Origin: Methanotrichaceae archaeon
Lineage (GTDB): Archaea; Halobacteriota; Methanosarcinia; Methanotrichales; Methanotrichaceae
Length of the DNA stretch: 64,000 bases
NCBI GenBank assembly: GCA_016927425.1
Contig: JAFGMR010000020.1
Location: 44,800 to 108,799, forward strand
Direction: 5' to 3'
The translations under genes and the position numbers were made by a program. The notes beneath the pieces were generated by a model. It searched no databases, was not told the DNA's origin, and saw nothing but the letters and a program-made list of their open reading frames with translations. Below are positions 36,386 through 44,225 of this stretch, in pieces (within the stretch, counting starts at the first letter, position 1; every line of letters begins with the position of its first letter).

Positions 36386-37253
36386 CGACATTTGCAGCCA
36401 TCTTGACCGACTGATCTGAGTCATCGATTAGTCGATCCAAGGCAGAGTCCGGCACGTTCGGGTTACAGGAAACGGCCTCTCGAACCATGAAGGACCAGTG
36501 CCCTGCGAGGGCCTCGAGAATCTCCGCCGGCGTGGCTGGGTTCTCGGCTACCTTGCGCCTCACCTCCCACATCCTATCCCTGGCGAGCGTCCTCAAGGCC
36601 TCCACCGGAGTCTTGGGATTGGCGGCAGCAGCCTCCCTCACATCCGTTATCCTATCCCCGGCAAGCCTCGTCAGCACATCCGGGCGGGAGGACCTGGTAG
36701 CAACCTTCCTTCGCACGACCCAGCTGATATCAAGGGATAGACGATCCAAGAGATCCTCATCTGCAACGGAATTTCCAGCAACCGCCTCCCTCACATACTC
36801 GCTCTCGTCTCTCGAAAGGACATGGAGTGAGGCCTCTCCAATGTTGGGATTCTTTGCCACGGCCTCCTTGACGATGTAGCGGCTCTCTTGGAGGCTGCTA
36901 TCATAGTCTGACATCACGTCTTCTGCGAGCACGTCCAATAGCTCCGTCGGGGTCTTCCAGTTCAAGGCCACGGCCGAGCGAACGTAGCCATTCGCGTCTT
37001 TTGCAAGCAGACGGATGAGATCGAGGCTTGCGCTCTGGTTTCCAGCCACCCCTTCCCTGACCCAGGCCACGCTATCGCGAGAGAGCCTCGCCAGGATCTC
37101 GGCCGGTGTTGCCGGATTCCAGCCAATTGCGCGGCGCTGATGCCAGTCGAAGGAGCGAGAGAGCTTCTCTAGCTCCTCGACATCTGATTCGCCAGCGTCC
37201 AAAAGTCCGTCCTCCAGCGCCCTTCCCCCTTGCTCCTTTAACCCTTGCGCCAT
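36360..37253 (-). CDS. Leucine-rich-variant / HEAT-like repeat protein
   Basis: 297 aa consisting mostly of about nine tandem 24-26 residue helical repeats with the pattern NP(A/K)TP.E.L..LA.D....VR..VA (for example NPATPAEILARLSRDSVAWVREGVAG, AANPKTPVEALRTLARDRMWEVRRKVAE). This is the LRV-type superhelix, usually a protein-binding scaffold. LRV proteins near nif genes carry an iron-sulfur cluster, but no Cys cluster is present here. Its ATG lies directly behind the stop of the Vms1-like gene, so the two are co-transcribed. Confidence 0.8.
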   Translation of the reverse strand: MAQGLKEQGGRALEDGLLDAGESDVEELEKLSRSFDWHQRRAIGWNPATPAEILARLSRDSVAWVREGVAGNQSASLDLIRLLAKDANGYVRSAVALNWKTPTELLDVLAEDVMSDYDSSLQESRYIVKEAVAKNPNIGEASLHVLSRDESEYVREAVAGNSVADEDLLDRLSLDISWVVRRKVATRSSRPDVLTRLAGDRITDVREAAAANPKTPVEALRTLARDRMWEVRRKVAENPATPAEILEALAGHWSFMVREAVSCNPNVPDSALDRLIDDSDQSVKMAANVARTRRQRP

Positions 37254-38171
37254 TCACCCTCGATAGAGGGTGAAGCGATAGAGATCCTCCAAGAACTCCC
37301 CTTGTCTACGGGTGTCATGCCTCTCGAGCCTTCTTTCCAATACGGGGAGATCGCCCACGGAAATCCCCTTTATGAGGGAGCGATCCCCGCTCAAGACGGC
37401 GTATTTGATCAAAGGTCGAAACCGCCCTAGCATGATGTCGAGCCTCCCTTGGACCTCCTCCATATGAGATCGGATATCCTCCTCCCTGAGCCGCTCAAAC
37501 CTTCTCTGAGACCACCCACCCTTCGAATGCTTCTCCTTGACGACGCTATGCACGCTTTCAGCTGCCTCGAAACCTTCTGAGCTCAAGCTTACGCCGATGA
37601 ACGTATCCCCCGCATGTGCGGAGACCAAGAGGACTGATGTCTCCAGCATATCGACGATTCCTTGAGTGGCGAAGGCGGATGCAGTCTGCACTGACTCCTC
37701 CTGGATGGGAAATGGGGGGATAAGCGCGATAGTGAAGAGCGTCGGATAATGGTAGACTAGAAAGCCCGTATCCGACTTTAGGGAGGAGAGAATTCGGGCT
37801 GAATCGGGCGGCAGCTCCTCTCCTTCCCTCGTCCATGCGCTTATAAGATCCTCGCGTGGGGAATGTTGCTCTCGCAGCCGCTCTCCAAGCCTTGCCACCT
37901 CTCGGGGGCGAAGCGGCCAAGATGCAATAGACGCTTCTGCGGCATTCGGGGGCTGCTCCTGCACGGCTTGGGTTGTCTTTTGCTCCAGCTGCTGCTCAGC
38001 CTTCTTGAGGGCCTGATTTACCTCCTGATAGTCGCTCGCAAGCCTTCTCAGGCGAGCCTCCTTTCTTTCAAGGCTGGATGCAAGCTGCGAGCTTTCCTGC
38101 CTGCACTGGGCAAGCTCCTCCTCAAGCTCGGCTACCCTCTCCTCCAACCGCCTCTTGCCGAAGAGATCCAT
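37254..38171 (-). CDS. Vms1/VLRF1-like peptidyl-tRNA hydrolase
   Basis: 305 aa. The N-terminal coiled coil (about residues 8-70, RLEERVAELEEELAQCRQE...) is followed by an eRF1-like domain with the segment HSKGGWSQRRFERLREEDIRSH. Its GGWSQ carries the glutamine that in Vms1/VLRF1 proteins replaces the release-factor GGQ and cleaves nascent chains from tRNA on stalled large subunits. The later IKYAVLSGDRSLIKGI fits the same fold. It would act in ribosome-associated quality control. I rely on remembered motif similarity; no search was run. Confidence 0.65.
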   Translation of the reverse strand: MDLFGKRRLEERVAELEEELAQCRQESSQLASSLERKEARLRRLASDYQEVNQALKKAEQQLEQKTTQAVQEQPPNAAEASIASWPLRPREVARLGERLREQHSPREDLISAWTREGEELPPDSARILSSLKSDTGFLVYHYPTLFTIALIPPFPIQEESVQTASAFATQGIVDMLETSVLLVSAHAGDTFIGVSLSSEGFEAAESVHSVVKEKHSKGGWSQRRFERLREEDIRSHMEEVQGRLDIMLGRFRPLIKYAVLSGDRSLIKGISVGDLPVLERRLERHDTRRQGEFLEDLYRFTLYRG

Positions 38172-38223
38172 CCATCACCACCTCGCTCTTGGAGATAGAA
38201 CAAGCCCCAATAAGGGGACTTAA

Positions 38224-38310
38224 CGGACTCGCTGGGACTCGAACCCAGGTCAGCGGGTTTCTTCGAATGCTCTCCGAAGCCCGCTAGGATATCCTCTACC
38301 CTACGAGCCC
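38224..38310 (-). tRNA. tRNA-Arg (TCG) with a 15-nt intron
   Basis: Minus strand: acceptor GGGCTCG/CGAGTCC (one G-T pair) with discriminator G, D-arm GGGTAGAGGATATCCTA, anticodon stem GCGGG/CCCGC, loop CTTCGG then an insertion of about 15 bases before the last loop A. Anticodon is TCG. T-arm CTGGGTTCGAGTCCCAG. The insertion is at the canonical archaeal 37/38 site. Confidence 0.85.
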
Positions 38311-38372
38311 ACCATATCCGTCAAGGGAATCGGTCAGGTAATAACCTTTCCCCGGAAAAGCAATTGACCTTC

Positions 38373-38447
38373 TGGGGCCGGGACCGGGATTCGAACCCGA
38401 CTCGAGGGATCCACAGTCCCACAGGATAACCACTACCCTATCCCGGC
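38373..38447 (-). tRNA. tRNA-His (GTG), CCA encoded, no genomic G-1
   Basis: Minus strand: acceptor GCCGGGA/TCCCGGC, discriminator C followed by CCA, anticodon stem GGGA/TCCC with loop CTGTGGA (anticodon GTG), T-arm CGGGTTCGAATCCCG. The base before the first acceptor G is C, not the G-1 that many archaea encode. Confidence 0.9.
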
Positions 38448-38461
38448 GCCAGCCGAGAGAC

Positions 38462-39958
38462 TCATTCCAGGGAGATAAAACTTTCCCCGGACCGATAGGC
38501 CCTCTCGGCCGTCTCCACAACAAGGCTGATGAGGTCCTCCGGCCGGTCTATGTAATAGACGGTCCCAAGCCCCTTCAACGCCTCCTCCACATTCCTGTCC
38601 CTTCGCTCCTGGTCGATGCAGAAGAGGACGAACTGGCCACATTTCGCAGCCATCTCGATTTGCTCCCACTCGTTGTAGAGGTTCTGGATCTGTGTGTCGG
38701 TTATGCAGAGGATGAGGCATCCCTGCTTTTGCCTTGCGAGGCGCAAGATCTCTCGTCCGGGGATATGGGTGCGAGAGCCTATGTACTCCACTAGCACCTC
38801 CTCGATCGCGCTTAAGTCCCTCGTCCAGCTTTGAGCGATATACCTCTCGCTGAAGTTAATTGCCGCAATCTCAGCACCCTCGCCATGGGCAAACTCGGAG
38901 GCTTTAAAGGCGGAAAGCGTTGCGCTGTGGGTCTTGCTGCCACGGCGGTGTCCATCCATGGAACGGCTGCTGTCCAGGACGACGAGGAGGGAGGGAACCT
39001 TCCCCCTTCCCGGAACCATCTGGCCCCATTCCTCTTCCCGGCGATAGGTCGTGATCCCTGGGATCAAACGAGGGCTCATGGATAGGGAGTAGGCGATATC
39101 GAGCTCGCTAGGCGGATCGCTAAGCCTCCAGCGCGTCGGAGAGGAGGGATAAAAGCTCTCCCTGACCTGCCGAAATGATTTGATCTCTATCGCATAGCCC
39201 TGATCCCGGTACCATCTCCGGAGATCGGCCTTGAGGCCAATGGATAGAAGTGCCTCTCGAAACTCCTCCGGCTCGAGCTCCCCTGCGAGGCTTGAGAGTG
39301 GATGCGCCTCTGCGTTCCCCCTCAATATCTCGAGCGCGCGCACCTCACCTCTCCCGAGCACGCCCGGATCGAGGGGCTCGAGGATGCGAGCCATCTGGCC
39401 GCACTGTCTCTCCCATAGTGTTTTGTCCCTGATTCCGGCTGAGAAGACCTCCACGAGGAGCTCCACCTCAGGTCGATCTACAAGGGGCAGGTCTGCCCCC
39501 CAAAACTCCCCCAGAAACCCCAGAACGACCGCGTCGAGGGAGGAGAGATCTCGACGGCCGAGCCTGCGCCAGCCAAGAAGCACCAACGCCTCGTCCTCAG
39601 GGCTTCGCTCCAATCGAAAGGAGTCTGAGACGATCTCCGAGAAGACGTTGACCATCCTCTTGGCGGCCTCAGGTGTAGGGCGCTCGAGGCTTCTAAGCGT
39701 TGCAAGGGCTAATCGACCCGCCGTCTCCAATGAGCGAGGGCAGAATATGTAGCGGACAATTAAATGGTCGAAGACGTTTTCCAGGTAGGGGTCTTCCCCC
39801 TCCATCATTTCAGGGGTGACCGTGATTCTGTAGTTCTCAAAGGGAAAGCCCCCCGGCCCCTCCTCGCCCAGGACCGGCATTGGAAGGAGTGGATGGTGCC
39901 AGTTGGCGCGAGAGATCTCCCAGATCTCAGCTATCCTTTCCGCCCAATATCCTTCCAT
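38462..39958 (-). CDS. von Willebrand factor A domain protein of a MoxR-type pair
   Basis: About 498 aa from ATG 39958. The N-terminal helical domain has no family I know. The C-terminal vWA domain carries the MIDAS motif DSSRSMDG (about residue 345), with ITDTQI later. A vWA protein next to a MoxR-like ATPase is the usual pairing for metal insertion or complex remodelling (as NorD/NorQ or CoxE/CoxD). Its start lies inside the end of the GXGXG gene, and that gene in turn overlaps the ATPase, so all three are translated together. Confidence 0.78.
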   Translation of the reverse strand: MEGYWAERIAEIWEISRANWHHPLLPMPVLGEEGPGGFPFENYRITVTPEMMEGEDPYLENVFDHLIVRYIFCPRSLETAGRLALATLRSLERPTPEAAKRMVNVFSEIVSDSFRLERSPEDEALVLLGWRRLGRRDLSSLDAVVLGFLGEFWGADLPLVDRPEVELLVEVFSAGIRDKTLWERQCGQMARILEPLDPGVLGRGEVRALEILRGNAEAHPLSSLAGELEPEEFREALLSIGLKADLRRWYRDQGYAIEIKSFRQVRESFYPSSPTRWRLSDPPSELDIAYSLSMSPRLIPGITTYRREEEWGQMVPGRGKVPSLLVVLDSSRSMDGHRRGSKTHSATLSAFKASEFAHGEGAEIAAINFSERYIAQSWTRDLSAIEEVLVEYIGSRTHIPGREILRLARQKQGCLILCITDTQIQNLYNEWEQIEMAAKCGQFVLFCIDQERRDRNVEEALKGLGTVYYIDRPEDLISLVVETAERAYRSGESFISLE

Positions 39959-40703
39959 CCTCACATGCCTCCGGCCCATAGCAAGCAGCCTCGATCTTTC
40001 CGCCTCGCATTCGCCATCCTGCCCTTGCGCCTGCGCAGCCGCCCACCGATATCCGGCCTCCGCTCATCATCAGTCCCAGGTAGTCGCCCACATCGCCCCC
40101 AACCCTGAGCCGCCCGGAATGCATCAACCATCCAACCCTCTGGCCGGCTCTGCCCTTCACAACCACGCGTCCCCCGGAGTTTCCAAGCCCGAGATAGCTT
40201 CCAGAGTCCCCTAGTATCACCCCCCACCCCCCGGAGATGTTCCTGAAGGCGTAGTCGCCAGAGGATCCGGCAACGATCCCACCGCCGCTCATCCCCTGCC
40301 CCAGATAATGGCCCGACATTCCTCTAACCCTGATCGACCCGCCCCTCATCCCCTCGCCGACGTGATCTCCCGCGCTATCGATGAGCAAAGAGCCTCGAGC
40401 AAGCTCGAGTCCGGCGTAGTCCCCGCCTGGCACCTCCATCGGCTCGACGCTCCCCTCGGCGGCGATGCTCGTGAGGTAGCCCCAGATCAAAGCCTCCCTC
40501 TTTCCCTCGGGAACGAGAGATATGAGCCTTGAGAGAAGCGCACCATTTGGGGCGAGCCTAGCCACAGCCGCCTTCTCAGGCCTGCCCTCCAACTTATCGG
40601 AGATCTCTTTGAGGCTTAATACCACGGTCCCCTTTCGCCGCTCGAGCCTACGTCCTCGCAACTGCCCTCCGTATGCCTCTTCCATGAAGCCCTTCAGGCT
40701 CAT
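39927..40703 (-). CDS. GXGXG-repeat beta-helix protein (FwdC/GltB-C-terminal-like)
   Basis: 258 aa. After about 100 residues come some seven repeats of about 18 residues with pattern G..(V/L)G.GM.GG.I.V.G..G.Y (GDHVGEGMRGGSIRVRG, SGHYLGQGMSGGGIVAG, GSYLGLGNSGGRVVVKG). This is the right-handed beta-helix of formylmethanofuran dehydrogenase subunit C and the glutamate synthase C-terminal domain. It lacks the neighbouring subunits of either enzyme. Placed between a MoxR ATPase and a vWA protein, it may be their client or a scaffold. Overlaps the ATPase stop by ATGA. Confidence 0.78.
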   Translation of the reverse strand: MSLKGFMEEAYGGQLRGRRLERRKGTVVLSLKEISDKLEGRPEKAAVARLAPNGALLSRLISLVPEGKREALIWGYLTSIAAEGSVEPMEVPGGDYAGLELARGSLLIDSAGDHVGEGMRGGSIRVRGMSGHYLGQGMSGGGIVAGSSGDYAFRNISGGWGVILGDSGSYLGLGNSGGRVVVKGRAGQRVGWLMHSGRLRVGGDVGDYLGLMMSGGRISVGGCAGARAGWRMRGGKIEAACYGPEACEDGRILGGKDS

Positions 40704-41959
40704 AGCATCCTCTCGAGCGCCGGGATGTAGTCCAGTCGGGCGAGGGGATCGTCGTACTCCTCAAGCTCCCTTATGGCCTGGGAGAGCGGCATCTCGCCGT
40801 CGGTCGCTCTCGACAAGATCATGTTCATCTCGCCTCGCTCGTTGAGCGTGCGATCGATGCTCTTCTCAACTAGAGCTCTTACGAGATCCAACCTTCGAGA
40901 TCCATAGTATGGGGGCTGGTCGAAGAGGCTCCTCTGCGGCGTAACCCTATGCCAGATAACGTAAGGGGCAATCGCCCTCAAGACGTCCATCTTGGACCCC
41001 TCGGCCCGGCAGAGGAAAGAGAATGCCCTTGTAAAAGCCCTCAGGTCCTGGCGGGCCCTGTCGGAGAGGCCTTGATCCACCTGCCAGCAGAGGACCTCGG
41101 GATTGTTGAAGTAGTGGCAACCATGGCATAGACCCCGGCTGGGGCCGGTTCCATAAAGCTCCGTCTTGTCGAATGATGGAGCCCTCTCGCATACTGTGAA
41201 CTCCCTTACGAGAGAGACGATGGCTAGCTCCACCGCGCTTCCAAGCTGCTGATCGGAGACCTTCTCGGGAAGGGCGTAGTACTCCTCGCGGCTCAGTCGT
41301 GGAAGCTCCCCTGCGAGGTCCGCTATCTCCCTCTCGCGCTCGGCGAGAGCAAGGCCGCATAACAGATCGGGCTGCGTTGCCGGGACAGATGCCGATATAC
41401 GATCGAGGAGGGCCTCGTCCAGCGGATATGTTGCGCTGAAGTCGGGGTTCATCGTAGCGAAGTAGCAGGTATCCCCCGGCGTGAGCACCTGGCCGGCATA
41501 GGTCACCTTTCGCTTCTGCAGGAGCTCCAGGAATATGTTCTGCTTTCCGCTTGGAAACCTGTTTATCTCGTTTATCACCTTCCAGTTGGACCTCGCCCAT
41601 GGTGTCCAGAGGATCTCCATCTCCCCCCCATTTGGGCGGGACCATTGGCGTGGATCGATGAAGCCTATCATCTTCTCCTCGGTCTGTTCGGGGTGGCCTG
41701 TGAGCATGAAATTCTCCACATCTTCAAAGGGGATTCCAAGAAAAGAGCAGCCGAGCAGGTTCACGAGGCTGGTCTTGTTAGCCCCCATCCCGCCGTAGAG
41801 CAGGAGAACCTTGTTTCTGAGACAGGCGTTGGCCAGACAGAAGTAGAGTAGGGAGTTGAAGCGATGATCGCCTATGCGCAGATCCTTGTCCCCCAGATGG
41901 AGGCGAAGGTCCTCTAATGCGACGACGAGGGAGTCGATCGATCTCAAGGGATCGGGCAT
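40700..41959 (-). CDS. MoxR-like AAA+ ATPase with atypical Walker motifs
   Basis: 419 aa. The AAA+ core is recognisable: a P-loop GGMGANKTSLVNLL, FATMNPDFSATYPLDEALLDRI (sensor 1 and arginine-finger region), and RFPSGKQNIFLELLQKRKVTYAG, typical of MoxR. The P-loop has Asn where the last glycine before Lys normally stands, and Walker B is INEINR instead of DEINR. A later Cys-rich segment (CERAP...GLCHGCHYFNNPEVLC) could bind metal. Its own TATA-like GATTTAAATACC lies about 25-35 bases upstream of the ATG, downstream of small-RNA copy A. Confidence 0.8.
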   Translation of the reverse strand: MPDPLRSIDSLVVALEDLRLHLGDKDLRIGDHRFNSLLYFCLANACLRNKVLLLYGGMGANKTSLVNLLGCSFLGIPFEDVENFMLTGHPEQTEEKMIGFIDPRQWSRPNGGEMEILWTPWARSNWKVINEINRFPSGKQNIFLELLQKRKVTYAGQVLTPGDTCYFATMNPDFSATYPLDEALLDRISASVPATQPDLLCGLALAEREREIADLAGELPRLSREEYYALPEKVSDQQLGSAVELAIVSLVREFTVCERAPSFDKTELYGTGPSRGLCHGCHYFNNPEVLCWQVDQGLSDRARQDLRAFTRAFSFLCRAEGSKMDVLRAIAPYVIWHRVTPQRSLFDQPPYYGSRRLDLVRALVEKSIDRTLNERGEMNMILSRATDGEMPLSQAIRELEEYDDPLARLDYIPALERML

Positions 41960-42004
41960 GGTTTCGATAGGCGTAGCCGCAGGTATTTAAATCTCACGTG
42001 GAGT

Positions 42005-42067
42005 TGAAAAGGAGGGAGGCAAAAGTCGGGATGTAGGAGGGATAAGAACGTTTGCCGACTTTTGCTG
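42005..42067 (-). ncRNA. Small RNA candidate, anti-Shine-Dalgarno family, copy A
   Basis: Minus strand: BRE/TATA CCGAAAGGTTTATATCG at 42105-42089, then about 24 bases on a hairpin with perfect 11-bp arms GCAAAAGTCGG / CCGACTTTTGC (42065-42019). The loop contains ATCCCTCCTACATC. A tail CTCCCTCCTTTTC follows. The hairpin starts where transcription should begin. It lies upstream of the MoxR ATPase gene, which has its own TATA. Confidence 0.6.
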
Positions 42068-42133
42068 GACTAAAGATCGTGATTTGTCGATATAAACCTT
42101 TCGGTGGGCTCGTCGCGCGTTGGAACGGATAGG

Positions 42134-42190
42134 ATATAAGGGAGCAAAAGCCAGGATAATAGGAGGTGGGATCTCAATCGACTTTTGCCG
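42134..42190 (-). ncRNA. Small RNA candidate, anti-Shine-Dalgarno family, copy B
   Basis: Minus strand: TATA GGTTATATACG at about 42222-42210, then a TGACGT-like AGACGTAAG, then hairpin arms GCAAAAGTCG / CTGGCTTTTGC (42188-42144) with a G-U pair. The loop contains CCCACCTCCTATT, including CACCTCCT, identical to the archaeal 16S rRNA 3' tail as I recall it. The tail is TCCCTTATATCC. Confidence 0.55.
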
Positions 42191-42240
42191 TTCATACTTA
42201 CGTCTTGCAACGTATATAACCATTACGGTCGCATACGGCG

Positions 42241-42720
42241 ATCGGTAAGACCATCTAAAGGGATTCTGCGAGCCGACTGTGGTCATCTCCGCCCCGAATC
42301 CGTCCGGGTTCGTTTGGATCCAGCTCCCCTGGTTCCCAGTGCTGCCCCTCCAGGCCACAGACGCCCTCAAACCTCTTAAGCTCAGTCGAGAAACCGTGCA
42401 ATTCATCATGACTTCTTGCAGAGCCTGATCCAGCAGTTTTCCGCATCGAGCACTTTCATCTACGTTATCCCATCACACTCGTCGAATTTGCTCAAGAGAC
42501 CGGCCCCAAGTTCAAAGGACCGGCTCAAGTAAGGGGCATTAGGCCTCGTCGAAGCTGGGCTGGGTGCGGGAACTCAGAAAGTTGAAGATCTCCTAGTCGC
42601 TCATCTTGTGGGTGGAATTTCCTACACGAATGAAGGAGGCCGCCTTTATTGGTGCGGGAAAGCGATTGTTGGTGGACGAAGGAGGATGCCATTCTCCGTT
42701 ACGCGTCGATAAGGATGGAT
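42241..42720. other. Intergenic spacer between small-RNA copies, no gene
   Basis: About 480 bases. A 63-codon minus-strand frame (42255-42446) is polar, with no recognisable motif, and does not look coding. I see no repeat here matching the flanking copies. Confidence 0.35.
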
Positions 42721-42731
42721 AGAAAATGTTG

Positions 42732-42793
42732 ACAAAAAGAGGAGGGAGCAAAAGCCAGGTGGTCTAGGAGGGAGGGAACAACGACTTTTGCGG
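42732..42793 (-). ncRNA. Small RNA candidate, anti-Shine-Dalgarno family, copy C
   Basis: Minus strand: BRE/TATA CCGAAAAGTATATATTCG at 42830-42813, hairpin arms GCAAAAGTCG / TGGCTTTTGC (42791-42748). The loop contains CCCTCCCTCCTAGACC. A tail TCCCTCCTCTTTTTG ends in a T-run suited to termination. Confidence 0.6.
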
Positions 42794-42973
42794 TCATATG
42801 TTAGGCACTTGACGAATATATACTTTTCGGTTTAGTCGATCGCCGAAAATACAATGATTATATTATCTTATTGTTGCCACACGATATACAAAACACATGT
42901 ATTAAGACTAAAAAATGCAGAGATCTGACCTATTGAACTCGATACGTTTTGCATATTAATATATATGAATTGA

Positions 42974-43035
42974 GAAAAGGAGGGGAGCAAAAGTCCGGAT
43001 GTAGGAGGGATGCAAATAGGTTCCGACTTTTGCTA
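42974..43035 (-). ncRNA. Small RNA candidate, anti-Shine-Dalgarno family, copy D
   Basis: Minus strand: BRE/TATA CCGAAAGATTTATATCG at 43072-43056, a TGACGTA box, then hairpin arms GCAAAAGTCGG / CCGGACTTTTGC (43033-42987). The loop contains GCATCCCTCCTACAT. A tail TCCCCTCCTTTTC follows. Closest in sequence to copy A. Confidence 0.6.
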
Positions 43036-43295
43036 ATATGTTATACGTCATTGGACGATATAAATCTTTCGGTTATGGCGATTGACGTCACCCGTGGTGG
43101 GTATCGCACCTCTGGCGAACCATCGCAACGGAGCTGGCCGCGACCCTGCGGTCGATTCTCTGCGTTAACCCATTCGATGCGGAAGAGGGGAATGTTGGCA
43201 ATGGTCGATAAAGTGCCTGGCCCAAAGTCAATATAGCCATCCGACCAGAGAATTGATCTTCGATGGCCTCACAAACTGAGATGGGAGAATGATTC

Positions 43296-44225
43296 ATGAT
43301 ATATACCATAACCCTCAACCCGGCGCTGGATCGGACCATCTGGGTGGATAGGATAAGGGAGGATGAATCCAACCGCATCGAGGAGGAGCACCGATATGCA
43401 GGGGGAAAGAGCATAGACGTCTCCAAGGTTCTGAAGAACCTCGGCTTGGACAGCGTCGCCCTTGGCTTCGTTGGCGGTTTCGCCGGCAGAGAGCTGGAAG
43501 GCCGGCTGCTCAACGAGGGCATTCAAAGCGACTTCATCCGCGTCTCGGGGGAGACCAGGATCAATATCATCATCCACGAGATGGAGACGAAACATCAGGT
43601 GGCCTTCAACGCCAGGGGGCCTCAGGTCCAGCCCCACGAGCTGATGGAGCTCGTCGACCAGGTATCGTCTCTTAGGAATGCCGACATAATCACCATAGGC
43701 GGCAGCCTGCCGCGAGGCGTCACTCCCGAGATCGTCCGAAAGCTCATAACCATGGCAAAGAAAGGCCAGACCAAGGTCTTTCTCGATGTGGACGGGGAGG
43801 CCCTAAAAGTGGGAATCGAGGCAGGTCCCCACATTATAAAGCCCAACATCCACGAGCTAAGCCACCTTCTGGGCCGTGAGCTGACCAATATCGAGGATAT
43901 ACTTGTCGCAGCGCGGGAGATAAACAAGAAGGGCGTCGAGATCGTTCTAGTCTCTATGGGAGCTCGTGGCATACTCATGGTGACCGAGGACGAGGAGCAA
44001 ATCGCGCTGCCCCCCCAGGTCGAGGTGAAGAACACCATCGGCGCCGGCGACTCATCCGTTGCCGGATTCATACTGGGCCTTGTGAGCGGAAAAGAGCTTA
44101 AGGAGTGCCTCGCCTTCGCTGCGGCCGCGGGCACGGCGACGACGCTGAGCCATGGAACGGCGCTATGCAGAAAGGAGGATTTCGATAGGATTCTCCCCCA
44201 GGTTCAGCTGAAGGAGTTGAGGTAG
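43296..44225 (+). CDS. PfkB-family sugar kinase (1-phosphofructokinase type)
   Basis: 309 aa, starting MIYTITLNPALDRTIWVDRI, the signature of the 1-phosphofructokinase/tagatose-6-phosphate kinase branch. It has YAGGKSIDVSKVLKNLG (substrate motif) and the C-terminal IGAGDSSVAGFILGL with the catalytic Asp. It phosphorylates a sugar phosphate to a bisphosphate. The class I aldolase follows with no spacer (stop 44225, ATG 44226), so the pair would make and split fructose- or tagatose-type bisphosphates. Confidence 0.85.
   Translation: MIYTITLNPALDRTIWVDRIREDESNRIEEEHRYAGGKSIDVSKVLKNLGLDSVALGFVGGFAGRELEGRLLNEGIQSDFIRVSGETRINIIIHEMETKHQVAFNARGPQVQPHELMELVDQVSSLRNADIITIGGSLPRGVTPEIVRKLITMAKKGQTKVFLDVDGEALKVGIEAGPHIIKPNIHELSHLLGRELTNIEDILVAAREINKKGVEIVLVSMGARGILMVTEDEEQIALPPQVEVKNTIGAGDSSVAGFILGLVSGKELKECLAFAAAAGTATTLSHGTALCRKEDFDRILPQVQLKELR

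Noticed and set aside
42255..42446. 63-codon minus-strand frame between small-RNA copies
   Set aside because: Low hydrophobic content, no ribosome-binding site, no recognisable motif.
42005..43035. Four regularly built repeats considered as a CRISPR array
   Set aside because: Spacing is irregular (about 60 to 600 bases), each unit carries a promoter and hairpin, and there is no short constant repeat with unique spacers. No cas gene is present.
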